From UBA9926 sp018645765 (GTDB lineage Bacteria > Pseudomonadota > Gammaproteobacteria > Pseudomonadales > Azotimanducaceae): 64,000 nt of DNA. The DNA lies in contig CASIBO010000008.1 in assembly GCA_949372755.1 (NCBI GenBank), positions 173,044 through 237,043 on the forward strand. Reading direction: 5' to 3'. Under the pieces are notes generated by a model. It saw only the letters and a program-made list of their open reading frames with translations, did no database searches and was not told the origin of the DNA. Below are positions 35,167-43,482 of the stretch, piece by piece. Position 1 is the first letter of the stretch. The number at the start of each line of letters is the position of its first letter. Both the position numbers and the translations under genes were made by a program.

Positions 35167-37592
35167 GCGTGCCAGATGCCTCATCAACAACGCCTAAACC
35201 GCCAGCGCCCTTGGGCCTACAGCTGAAGTTTTCGGTCGGCGCCATTGCCGCGTTTACACCGACCGGTGATATCAATGCCCGCATCACCCATCAAACCTCT
35301 GCCATGGAAGGCATGCAGACCCATCAAAGAGTGCAGCGGTCACGCGGCCCCGGCTACCAAAAAGAAAAGACGGTGCGAATGCGCCGCTCAATTGAACAAC
35401 ACGAACTCAGCATTAGCGGCCGAGCCGATGGTTACCATCCCGCTGAACAAGAACAACTTGCCTGGGTCGAAGAGATTAAGACGACCCGCATGCCCATTGA
35501 TCGCATCCCTGACTCGGTCCAACAGCAACATCACAACCAATTGGTTTTGTATGGCCACTTAATCTGTGAAGCCGAAGCGTTGTGCAAAATCGAACTCCGC
35601 TTGAACTACGTCAACCCCGACAGCGCGGTGGAAACCGTTATTACAAGCGTTCAATCAGCCGAGGCGTTAGCCGAAAAGTTTGAAGCCCTCTTAGGCCCGG
35701 TTGTTGCTTGGTTTAGCGCGCGAGCGGATTGGTTCCAAAGCAGAAATACGGCCCTGCAAGATCTAACTTTTCCGTTTGACGACTTTAGACCGGGCCAACG
35801 CCAAATCGCTGAGGCGGCCTATCGCAGTAGCCTGCAGGACGGTCAACTCTTGCTGCAAGCACCCACTGGTCTGGGCAAATCGATGGCCAGTTTATTTCCA
35901 ACCCTGAAATCGTTGCCGAAGACGCAGGTCGAAAAAATATTTTATTTGTCCGCGAAAACCGCAGGCCAGACCAGCGCTGAGGACGCCCTCGCGCAAATTC
36001 ACGCGCAGCAACTGCCCATCCGATCTCTCACCATCACCGCCAAACGAAAAGCTTGTTTTAATCCGGAACAACCCTGTGACCCAAACTACTGCAGCTATGC
36101 CAAAGGCTATTTTGATCGGCTGCCCCAGGCGTTAGCAGTGATTCGGGATCAACCCGGTCACTGGGACAAAGCACGCCTTGAGACCCTCGCGCAAGAGCAC
36201 CAAGTGTGTCCCTTTGAACTCAGTCTCGATGCAGCGCGGGAAGCAGACGTCATTGTCTGCGACTACAATTATTTGTTCAGCCCCAGCACCCGACTAAAAC
36301 GTTTTTTTGATGAGCGAAGAGGGCGTTACAGCGTGCTACTCGACGAGCTCCATAACTTAGTCGATCGCGGCCAGGACATGTTTTCGGCCGCAGTCCAAAA
36401 GCATCAATTCCAGGCAGCAAAAAAAGAGAGTCGGGCTGCCTACCCAACCTGCGTCAAGGTCTTGAACCAAGTTAACCGAGCCTTTTTGGCGCTTAACAAA
36501 TCGCTTGGCTCGAATGCGCCCGAAATTGAGGTCAGCGCGGAGATACTAAAGCCCTTATGCACCCGGCTGCAGCAATTCCTAACTCACCTTGAGACCCTTG
36601 AAGCGCCGCAAGGACTGCCAGCAGAACTGACCCAATGCCTATTTGATGCGCACCGGTTTCTTCAGGTTTTTGACAAGCTCAATGACGATTACGCCACCTT
36701 CGTATTGGACAGCCAGATCAACCTCACCGTCCGGTTAGCCTGCGTGCATCCTGGACAGCAATTGCAAGAAGGTTACGCCTTGGCCGATACGTTGATTGGA
36801 TTTTCAGCAACGCTATCGCCTAAGGCTTACTATGGCGACTTACTCGGTTTTAAAACGCGTGCGCAATGGCTGAAGGTGCCGTCACCTTTTGCCGTCAAAA
36901 AACAGCGCACCCTGATTGCAACCCATATCCCCGTCAGCTTTCAGCATCGCAGCAAGGCGATCCCGGACCTGCTGTCGCTTATGACAACCTTGATTGCGGG
37001 GAAACGCGGCAACTACCTTGTATTCTTTCCATCCTATGCCTTTTTAAACGACGTCCGAACTGCGTTTGAGGCAGCCTACCCAGATAAAGCATTGCACTGT
37101 CAAACCCGCGATATGTCCGATGACGCAGTGAAGGCGTTCACGGATGGCTTTACCGAGGATTCAGAGCGCCTTGGATTCGCCGTTATGGGTGGCCGTTTTG
37201 CAGAGGGCATCGATTTGAAAGGTCAGCGCTTATCCGGCGCGATGATTATCAGCCTAGGGCTTGCCCCTAAAACGCTGGCTCAAGATGCTTTGTTGCGCCG
37301 CATGCACAGCCAACCCGCAGCAGGCGCTGAAGTCGAGCCACGTCCAACACAAGTCAATGGCTATGATGTAGCCTACCGGATCCCGGCGCTACAGCGCGTG
37401 ATCCAAACCGGTGGCCGCGTCATCCGCAGCGAAAACGATCAAGGCATCGTGCTGCTGGTTGATCCAAGGTTCAACGCGCCGGACAACCAGACTTATTTGC
37501 CTGAGCATTGGCAAACCAAAATCATTCAGAGCGCCCAAGAACTCGAGATCAGCCTCAAGGCATTTTGGCGATCCGGCGCGGACTCGGCCTAA
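35163..37592 (+). CDS. PD-(D/E)XK nuclease fused to XPD/DinG-type helicase
   Basis: An 809-residue fusion. The N-terminal part has a Cas4/RecB-like nuclease pattern: Asp89 (GRADGY), Glu104-x-Lys106 (EEIKT) and a later QLVLYG. The remainder is an iron-sulfur superfamily 2 helicase: Walker A APTGLGKS at 233-240, cysteines 298, 305, 310 and 349 for a [4Fe-4S] cluster, and a Walker B/DEAH-like DELH at 394-397. The last motif VIQTGGRVIRS carries the arginine fingers. XPD-type helicases move 5' to 3'. Translational coupling to the FAN1 gene and the shared SOS box argue for a joint role in crosslink or fork repair. Confidence 0.88.
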   Translation: MSVPDASSTTPKPPAPLGLQLKFSVGAIAAFTPTGDINARITHQTSAMEGMQTHQRVQRSRGPGYQKEKTVRMRRSIEQHELSISGRADGYHPAEQEQLAWVEEIKTTRMPIDRIPDSVQQQHHNQLVLYGHLICEAEALCKIELRLNYVNPDSAVETVITSVQSAEALAEKFEALLGPVVAWFSARADWFQSRNTALQDLTFPFDDFRPGQRQIAEAAYRSSLQDGQLLLQAPTGLGKSMASLFPTLKSLPKTQVEKIFYLSAKTAGQTSAEDALAQIHAQQLPIRSLTITAKRKACFNPEQPCDPNYCSYAKGYFDRLPQALAVIRDQPGHWDKARLETLAQEHQVCPFELSLDAAREADVIVCDYNYLFSPSTRLKRFFDERRGRYSVLLDELHNLVDRGQDMFSAAVQKHQFQAAKKESRAAYPTCVKVLNQVNRAFLALNKSLGSNAPEIEVSAEILKPLCTRLQQFLTHLETLEAPQGLPAELTQCLFDAHRFLQVFDKLNDDYATFVLDSQINLTVRLACVHPGQQLQEGYALADTLIGFSATLSPKAYYGDLLGFKTRAQWLKVPSPFAVKKQRTLIATHIPVSFQHRSKAIPDLLSLMTTLIAGKRGNYLVFFPSYAFLNDVRTAFEAAYPDKALHCQTRDMSDDAVKAFTDGFTEDSERLGFAVMGGRFAEGIDLKGQRLSGAMIISLGLAPKTLAQDALLRRMHSQPAAGAEVEPRPTQVNGYDVAYRIPALQRVIQTGGRVIRSENDQGIVLLVDPRFNAPDNQTYLPEHWQTKIIQSAQELEISLKAFWRSGADSA

Positions 37593-37673
37593 TCTCACTC
37601 AGCGCCGTTGCGTTAGGTCTTAACGCTGTTTTTTCGATACACTCTGGCCTTATAAAATTACGCGAGCTGCATT

Positions 37674-38555
37674 ATGAAACTAGGGGTAGTCCTGCCACAC
37701 AACGAAATTGGTAACGACGCTGGCGCGATCCGTGCGTATGCACAAGGAATCGAGGCGCTGGGCGCGCAGCATCTCTTGGTGTATGACCATGTACTCGGCG
37801 CTGACGCCAATCGACCTGGCGGCTGGCGCGGCATGTACGACAGTCAAGTGGCCTTCCATGAGCCCCTGACCTTCTTGAGCTTTGTTGCCGGGGTAACGCA
37901 ATCAATCGAGCTGGTTACAACCGTCATGATTCTGCCGCAACGCCAAACCGCTTTGGTCGCCAAACAAGCAGCAGAGCTGCAAATTCTCTCAGACAATCGC
38001 TTTCGACTCGGCGTTGGCACGGGTTGGAATAAAATTGAGTACGAAGCCCTCGGAGTCCCTTTTGAAAACCGCGGCAATCGGCAGGCTGAGCAAGTCGAAC
38101 TCCTGCGGAAGCTCTGGCAGGAAGATGTTTTTAGTTTTGACGGGGACTTTCACACGGTCAACGCCGCCGGCATCAACCCAAGACCCAGTCAAGATATCCC
38201 AATTTGGTTTGGCGGTAGCGCAAAACGGCTGCTCACGCGCTGCGCGCGTCAGGGCGACGGTTGGATGCCGCTCATGGGCGCCAATCAGGCGGCAGCGGAT
38301 GCCATTGCCTACCTCAAAGATACCCGGGCCAGCCTGGGTTTGCCCTGGGAAACCTTCGGTATTCAGGCGCAAGCACAGTTCGCGGGGGGGTCGCCCGAGC
38401 GTTGGGTCGGACACTTTCAAAAATGGCAGAATCTCGGTGCGACCCATATGGCGTTTGCGACCCATAATGCGGAACCCACCAACGTCGACGGGCACCTTAA
38501 ACGTCTTGAAGATTACTTTCAGATCATCGGTGAACTGACTGCAGGCGCCGCTTAA
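37674..38555 (+). CDS. Luciferase-like flavin/F420-dependent oxidoreductase
   Basis: A 293-residue LLM-class TIM-barrel oxidoreductase. Landmarks are MKLGVVLPHNEIG, VYDHVLGA, a long ELVTTVMILPQRQ strand, KQAAELQILSDNRFRLGVGTGWN in pieces, and IPIWFGGSAKRLL. Members use FMN or F420 to oxidise small substrates. This subgroup resembles the TIGR03619-type proteins, usually labelled F420-dependent by homology although many gammaproteobacteria lack F420. Substrate unknown. Confidence 0.85.
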   Translation: MKLGVVLPHNEIGNDAGAIRAYAQGIEALGAQHLLVYDHVLGADANRPGGWRGMYDSQVAFHEPLTFLSFVAGVTQSIELVTTVMILPQRQTALVAKQAAELQILSDNRFRLGVGTGWNKIEYEALGVPFENRGNRQAEQVELLRKLWQEDVFSFDGDFHTVNAAGINPRPSQDIPIWFGGSAKRLLTRCARQGDGWMPLMGANQAAADAIAYLKDTRASLGLPWETFGIQAQAQFAGGSPERWVGHFQKWQNLGATHMAFATHNAEPTNVDGHLKRLEDYFQIIGELTAGAA

Positions 38556-38920
38556 GGCATTGATCGCCCTTATGAGCGGCCCTTTTTTGAAGGACCCGAT
38601 GTCCTAGATGGAGTCGCCAGCGGGCAAGGGCTGCTCATGAGCGCCTTTAGACTGATACCGCCACGCCCTGGCCAAAAAGTCAGGCGGTTTCCTCGAAGCC
38701 GCAGAACGAGCGTGCTCTGTAACAGGTCCGTCATCGTCTGAAGCTTTCAATACGATTCGCCCCGTTTATACCGCACGCGCCGCACAGTTTTCGAGCGAGC
38801 AGGCTCATCAAACCCCGGGAAGAGGGTGAATGAAGGCGTATTTTTTTACGGCATTGGCCAACCTGATTTCAAAGAAAACCTGGCGGGTCAGGTGTTATCA
38901 GCGCACCAGTTCAAACAAGA
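38556..38920. other. 365-base gap with a possible gene remnant
   Basis: No full gene. An open frame of 42 codons from GTG 38826 to the stop at 38952-38954 on the plus strand encodes a protein-like stretch (VFFYGIGQPDFKENL) but is too short to name, and it runs into the end of the HAD gene on the other strand. The rest shows no clear hairpin terminator. Confidence 0.3.
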
Positions 38921-39538
38921 TCATAGCCATTGCACCAGCTCGCTCAGCTGTTGAATTTGGTTGGCTTGCTTGCCATCGCCACCCGGCAGATACTGCAGGG
39001 TAGTCATGCCAGCAGCCTGACCCGCCGCAACGCCCGGGCCGGAGTCTTCGATCACCAAGCACTGCGAGGGGTCTACAATATTGTGTTTGGCTGCCAATAA
39101 AAACACATCGGGCGCCGGCTTACCTTGGGCAACATCCTCAGCACTGAAAATCTGGCCCTCAAACAAATCCAGAAGATTCGCCGCCCGAAGACTCAACCTG
39201 ATTTTGTCGTGCGCGCCACTGGAGGCGACGCAGAAGGGGCGTTGCAGTCCTGCCAACAACGCTCTGAGTTCTGGGTCCGGCAGCAGATCGGTTGCTAAAG
39301 ACTTGAGCGTTGCGACCTGCAAGACATCCCAAAAGTCGGGCGGCAAGGGGGCGTCGAGCCGCGCGTTAATGAATTGTTGCGTATCTGGATAGGACCGGCC
39401 CGTACAGGCGGCTGAAAGCGATTCGGCATCCACGCAATAGGGGCGCAGAGCCTGACTTAACAGCGCATGGGCGAGGGGTTCTGAGTCCACCAAAACCCCA
39501 TCACAATCAAAAATAATTAGGTCAATATTGGGCATCAA
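38921..39538 (-). CDS. HAD-superfamily phosphatase, beta-phosphoglucomutase-like
   Basis: A 205-residue HAD-IA enzyme. It shows the nucleophile/acid pair in DCDGVLVDSEP, the Ser of FCVASSGAHDK, the Lys in GKPAPDVF and the acidic EDSGPGVAAG. This arrangement fits sugar-phosphate phosphatases and phosphoglucomutases of the YcjU/YniC group. The true substrate is unknown. It begins near 39538 with two consecutive Met codons, and is divergent from the murF-like gene. Confidence 0.87.
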   Translation of the reverse strand: MMPNIDLIIFDCDGVLVDSEPLAHALLSQALRPYCVDAESLSAACTGRSYPDTQQFINARLDAPLPPDFWDVLQVATLKSLATDLLPDPELRALLAGLQRPFCVASSGAHDKIRLSLRAANLLDLFEGQIFSAEDVAQGKPAPDVFLLAAKHNIVDPSQCLVIEDSGPGVAAGQAAGMTTLQYLPGGDGKQANQIQQLSELVQWL

Positions 39539-39686
39539 CGCGGCCGATCCTTATTGCTGTCGTTAACCAGAGCCAATGAATGCAAGCGCATCAGTCCGTC
39601 AAACCATGACAGAAAGACCGAGTCAGTTTAACATGGGAGTTGTCGATATCGGCTTATGTTCGCTACTGCTCTCAAGGAAACCGGCC

Positions 39687-41030
39687 ATGCTCTGGCAAAC
39701 CCAAGACCTCGCCCGGTTGCTGGCGCAAGACCCTCACTGGCAAGCCCCTGAGAATATTGCGGGGATTACCGGCGTCCAAATCGATTCCAGGCAAATTCAA
39801 AAGGGCGACTTGTTCATTCCGCTAGCGCCACCCATCTCGGCGCGCGATGGGCATCAGTTCATTGACCCGGCCTTAGCCTCGGGCGCAAATCTCTCGTTAT
39901 CGGCCCAACGGGCGGACCACCCGCAAGTTCTGCCGGTTTCAAACACCCAGCTGGCGCTCCAAACGCTTGCGCTCGGCGCGCGCCGCCGACTATCCAACGA
40001 TGCCGCAATCATCGCCATTACCGGCAGCAGCGGCAAAACCACCCTCAGAACCTGGCTGCAGCATACCCTAACGGGGTTTGGCCGCACCCACGGCTCTGAA
40101 GGCAGCTTCAATAACCATCTGGGTGTGCCTTTATCGCTTGCACGGATGCCTGCAGACACGCAATACGGCGTCTTTGAAGTTGGCACCAATCATCCTGGCG
40201 AGATCCAGCCATTATCTGAACTGGTCGCGCCAACCATTGCGGTTGTCCTAAACGTGCTGCCCGTACACATCGGACATTTTGCAAGCTTTGATGCCCTGGT
40301 GCAGGAAAAACTCAGCCTTCGATCTGGGTTAACGTCCAGCGGACACCTGATACTGCAGAGCGCTCTGTCGACTTCCGAGCCGGGACCCCATAGCACCTTT
40401 GGCACAGCGCCTTCCGCCACTATTCGCTGGGAACACGTAGCCGGCGCGCAAGCCGCAATCTCGGTTGGTAAGCGGCGCTACGCGCTTGAGATGCCGGCGC
40501 TCGGCGCCCACCTGATACCAACCGCCGCCGCCTGTCTGGCAGTGATCCAAGCCCTAGGTCTCGACATTCAGATGGCGATCAACCGGTTAGCCTCGGCGCC
40601 ACTGCCCATCGGTCGCGGTAACATTGAGCAGATCGGGGGCATTACCTTGGTTGATGAAAGCTATAATGCGAATCCAGAGAGCATGGGGTTTGCGCTCAAA
40701 GCGCTGGCAACACCCGGCTCTGGACGATGCCACGTCATTCTGGGCGAAATGCATGAGCTGGGTGACCTATCGCCCTCAGCGCATGAACGGGTTTTGGCGC
40801 TTGGAAAAGCGTTTGATACCTGTCTTGCGGTGGGGCGCTCGTTCGGGGCGGCAGCCGCGGAAATGAACGTCACCCAAGTCGATCATTGTCAAGATATCGA
40901 TCTCAGGGCCTATGTTGCGCGTTTGTCTGAAGGCGACACAGTGATGGTCAAAGGCTCCAATCAAGTCTTCTGGAAGCACCAGTTTATGCAATCGCTCCGG
41001 CAAACGATTGTCGAAGCAACCTTGTCATAA
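39687..41030 (+). CDS. murF: UDP-MurNAc-tripeptide D-alanyl-D-alanine ligase (MurF-like)
   Basis: A Mur ligase that adds D-Ala-D-Ala to the UDP-MurNAc-tripeptide with ATP. The ATG at 39687 follows AAGGA by 8 bases and gives 447 residues (E. coli 452); a start at 39576 would add 37 unconserved residues. ATP loop GSSGKTT, GSFNNHLGVPLSL, EVGTNHPGEI, DESYNANPESM, LGEMHELGD and VKGSN identify MurF. The metal/substrate region reads NVLPVHIGHFAS, where the usual MurF has NVGPAHL, so this is a variant. It is not next to murE or mraY, so the canonical dcw murF may lie elsewhere. Confidence 0.82.
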   Translation: MLWQTQDLARLLAQDPHWQAPENIAGITGVQIDSRQIQKGDLFIPLAPPISARDGHQFIDPALASGANLSLSAQRADHPQVLPVSNTQLALQTLALGARRRLSNDAAIIAITGSSGKTTLRTWLQHTLTGFGRTHGSEGSFNNHLGVPLSLARMPADTQYGVFEVGTNHPGEIQPLSELVAPTIAVVLNVLPVHIGHFASFDALVQEKLSLRSGLTSSGHLILQSALSTSEPGPHSTFGTAPSATIRWEHVAGAQAAISVGKRRYALEMPALGAHLIPTAAACLAVIQALGLDIQMAINRLASAPLPIGRGNIEQIGGITLVDESYNANPESMGFALKALATPGSGRCHVILGEMHELGDLSPSAHERVLALGKAFDTCLAVGRSFGAAAAEMNVTQVDHCQDIDLRAYVARLSEGDTVMVKGSNQVFWKHQFMQSLRQTIVEATLS

Positions 41031-41382
41031 GCCCGAAATACAAGCGTTGTGCGAGCAATCCGAATTGACTTGAGATGCGCCGCTGCATGAGCGGCCATCA
41101 CGGGCGGCGTCTTTTTGCGCGAGGCAGTGGTGTCGCCTAGTGGGCCGGGATACCGGCCTTCACCTCGATAGCGAATCCCAGTCCGACGACCCTGTGACCT
41201 AAACATCGACAGATGGTCGCTGAGATTAAGCGATGTGCTCGCAATAAAAACTCAGGCCCATCCGATCTCAATGCTGAGCTGCAACCCCTAACAGCGGTTG
41301 ACGCGATCTTAGACGCCGTCCTTTCCGAGCGATAGGCTGCGCGCTATTGGAAATCTAAAAACCGTGCCATCGTCATTCGGAA
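41031..41382. other. 352-base intergenic region after the murF-like gene
   Basis: No gene recognised. It carries the terminator candidate at 41077-41116. The remainder, up to the end of the convergent NlpC/P60-like gene at 41383, shows nothing that I can assign. Confidence 0.4.
41077..41116 (+). terminator. Candidate rho-independent terminator of murF-like gene
   Basis: GCGCCGC (41077-41083) pairs with GCGGCGT (41104-41110), with a G-U at one end, around a 20-base loop, followed by CTTTTT. It lies 47 bases after the murF stop. The long loop makes it less than ideal. Confidence 0.45.
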
Positions 41383-42231
41383 TTAATCGATCTGCCGGAT
41401 ATCATGCTGCGACGCGGTAAAGCTTTGATCAACATAAAGACCTTGCTGCTGGGGGGTGAGCTCTGTCATGGAATGCCAATCTATTTGGTCATATCGGGTG
41501 CCACTGAAATTACCGGTGAGTGGGTATTTAATGATGTCAAAGTAGGGCGAATAATCAAAGTCGCTCGGAGTACATAACTTTGGGTTGCGACGATAAAACC
41601 TTGTGCTGCCATCACTTTGGCGCAGCACCAACGGCAAGATTGGGAACTGCACTTGACCAAAGGCCTCGGCAATCATCGTTGAGCAGACCGTCGCAGTGCT
41701 TTTACCTGTTTTCAATTGAAATAAGCTCGAACGCCATCGTCGCGGTAAAATAAACCAAGGAAATAAGAATCGCAGCAAATCGAAAATCTGACGGACATCA
41801 TAAGCGGCGCCCAGCCGAGAAATCGCATATTCCACAACCCGATCGGCATCGGGCGCCTTCAGGTCCCGCGGCCGAGCCAAGCGCAAGTGCTGGCCTTCGT
41901 AAAGGCTCAATGGCTGCACGATGGTTCCGCACCCCAGGAAACTCTCGATCAGCAAAGGCTCATCCACCGGGCCGTCATAGTGGGCCTGAACGGCTTCCCG
42001 CAGCATGGGGTTGGCCAGGTGATTGAGGGGGCCAATAAACAAGGCAGCATGCGTCCAAGGCGACAGCGTTACCCAGCGAATCACATCACTGACTCGGGAC
42101 ATCCCCTCCAAAAGAATGACATCACCCGAATGAGCGGCTCTCGATAAGGCGTCTAGATCGCAACGCGGCAAATCTTGCCTGGAACGCTCCGCATTCAAAA
42201 AACGGGTGATGAGGTTGGAAAGCCAGGCCAT
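41383..42231 (-). CDS. YiiX/YebB-like permuted NlpC/P60 superfamily protein
   Basis: A 282-residue protein of the LRAT-like permuted papain fold. The early GDVILLEG and SPWTHAALFIG provide the His, while the Cys comes later in TATVCSTMIAEAF, the order expected of permuted NlpC/P60 enzymes. Pseudomonas relatives are often called lipo-like proteins. Such enzymes cut or form amide bonds in lipids or peptides; here the substrate is not clear. There is no signal peptide. Confidence 0.72.
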   Translation of the reverse strand: MAWLSNLITRFLNAERSRQDLPRCDLDALSRAAHSGDVILLEGMSRVSDVIRWVTLSPWTHAALFIGPLNHLANPMLREAVQAHYDGPVDEPLLIESFLGCGTIVQPLSLYEGQHLRLARPRDLKAPDADRVVEYAISRLGAAYDVRQIFDLLRFLFPWFILPRRWRSSLFQLKTGKSTATVCSTMIAEAFGQVQFPILPLVLRQSDGSTRFYRRNPKLCTPSDFDYSPYFDIIKYPLTGNFSGTRYDQIDWHSMTELTPQQQGLYVDQSFTASQHDIRQID

Positions 42232-42292
42232 TGTGCGTCTCAGAAATAGAATCCTCGAAGTTTAGCGCATCTTCGTCGACCAAGGCATTGGC

Positions 42293-42321
42293 TTCTCAGC
42301 CCAGTGCAGACATGCCATACT
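42293..42321 (+). promoter_or_regulatory. Candidate promoter for the MoaA-like gene
   Basis: TTCTCA (42293-42298), a 17-base spacer and CATACT (42316-42321) preceded by TGC as an extended -10. The ATG at 42353 is 31 bases downstream. Confidence 0.4.
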
Positions 42322-42352
42322 GCTGACCGAACCAGGGGACACAAATAACCGC

Positions 42353-43315
42353 ATGATCGTTGACAAATTAGGGCGCCGTTTTAACAACCTACGGGTCAGC
42401 CTAACCGCTGCCTGTAACTACGCCTGCACCTATTGCGTGCCCAATGGCAAACGGTTGATGAAGGCTCAAAACGAGCTGTCCGCGCCAGACTTACTCAAGA
42501 TCACCCAGTTGATTCAAGCGGCGACCGGCTTTGAAAAGCTGCGCATGACCGGCGGAGACCCGTTGGTTACACCCAAATTTGAGGCCTTTTTACTGGGCGT
42601 CGCCCAATTACCGCTAACGGACTTCAGTCTGACGACCAATGGTCAGCTCTTGCTGGCTAAAGAAGCCGTGATCGTTGAAAGCGGCATCAAGCGGTTGAAT
42701 ATTAGTCTCGACACCTTAAACCCTCTGCGGTTTAAACAAATCGCCCGCGGCGGCGATCTTGAAACCGTGCTCAAGGGCATCGAGCGAATGCTTGAACTCG
42801 GCATTGCCATCAAGATCAACATGGTGCCAATGCGGCAGAGTAATCAACAAGACATACTGCCACTGCTCGACTACTGCCTAGAACGCGGGATCGAATTGCG
42901 CTATATCGAACTCATGCGCATGGGCCACCTTAATCAAGATTCGCTCTACCAAAGCGAATTTCTATCGATGCAACACCTGTTGGATGAAATTGGCACGCAA
43001 TACGATTTTGAACGTACGGACGCGCCCTTTGACTCAACGGCTGTGCGCTACAAGGTGCCAGGAAAGGGCCACTTTGGGATTATCGCCAATGAGAGCGAGC
43101 CGTTTTGCACCAGCTGCACGCGGCTTAGGTTGTCCTCCGACGGCTATTTATATGGCTGCCTTTCCAATACGGCGCGGACCTATGTTGGCGATCTGGTGGA
43201 TGTTCCCATTGACATCGCACTACCCAAAATTGAAGCGATTCTGATGAAAGCACTTGGCGATAAACGCCTTGCCTTTCAGGGTGAAACGACCGTCATGAAA
43301 TTCATTGGCGGTTAG
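42353..43315 (+). CDS. MoaA-like radical SAM protein (GTP 3',8-cyclase family)
   Basis: MoaA rearranges GTP to a cyclic nucleotide, the first step of molybdopterin synthesis. This 320-residue protein has the SAM cluster Cys21, Cys25, Cys28 (CNYACTYC), a second cluster Cys252, Cys255, Cys269 and the C-terminal Gly-Gly essential in MoaA. The SAM-contacting TGGEPL is TGGDPL here. The AACNYACTYCVPNGKRL style matches a Pseudomonas group annotated only as MoaA-like. It could be the sole MoaA or a paralogue. No other moa genes are adjacent, although the window has a Mo hydroxylase 18 kb away. Confidence 0.8.
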   Translation: MIVDKLGRRFNNLRVSLTAACNYACTYCVPNGKRLMKAQNELSAPDLLKITQLIQAATGFEKLRMTGGDPLVTPKFEAFLLGVAQLPLTDFSLTTNGQLLLAKEAVIVESGIKRLNISLDTLNPLRFKQIARGGDLETVLKGIERMLELGIAIKINMVPMRQSNQQDILPLLDYCLERGIELRYIELMRMGHLNQDSLYQSEFLSMQHLLDEIGTQYDFERTDAPFDSTAVRYKVPGKGHFGIIANESEPFCTSCTRLRLSSDGYLYGCLSNTARTYVGDLVDVPIDIALPKIEAILMKALGDKRLAFQGETTVMKFIGG

Positions 43316-43344
43316 TTATGAGGACAATTCGGCCAAAGGATCAA

Positions 43345-43356
43345 GCCTTATAAGGC
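43345..43356. promoter_or_regulatory. 12-bp palindrome upstream of the acyl-CoA dehydrogenase
   Basis: GCCTTATAAGGC, a perfect inverted repeat 127 bases before the dehydrogenase ATG and 30 bases after the MoaA-like stop. It may be an operator or part of a hairpin. A 12-bp palindrome can arise by chance. Confidence 0.3.
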
Positions 43357-43482
43357 AGATCGATAGCACTGGCGGAACCTCACTGGACAGCGGTAGTATC
43401 TGAGCAGTCTGTAAGATTCGTATCTAAGAAATTTAATCAAACAACCTAACCGCAACCAACGCGCTCAATTGGAGAAGCCATC

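Noticed and set aside
37593..37673. A tRNA or small RNA in the gap after the helicase
   Set aside because: No cloverleaf or hairpin-T-run pattern was found; the gap is only 81 bases.
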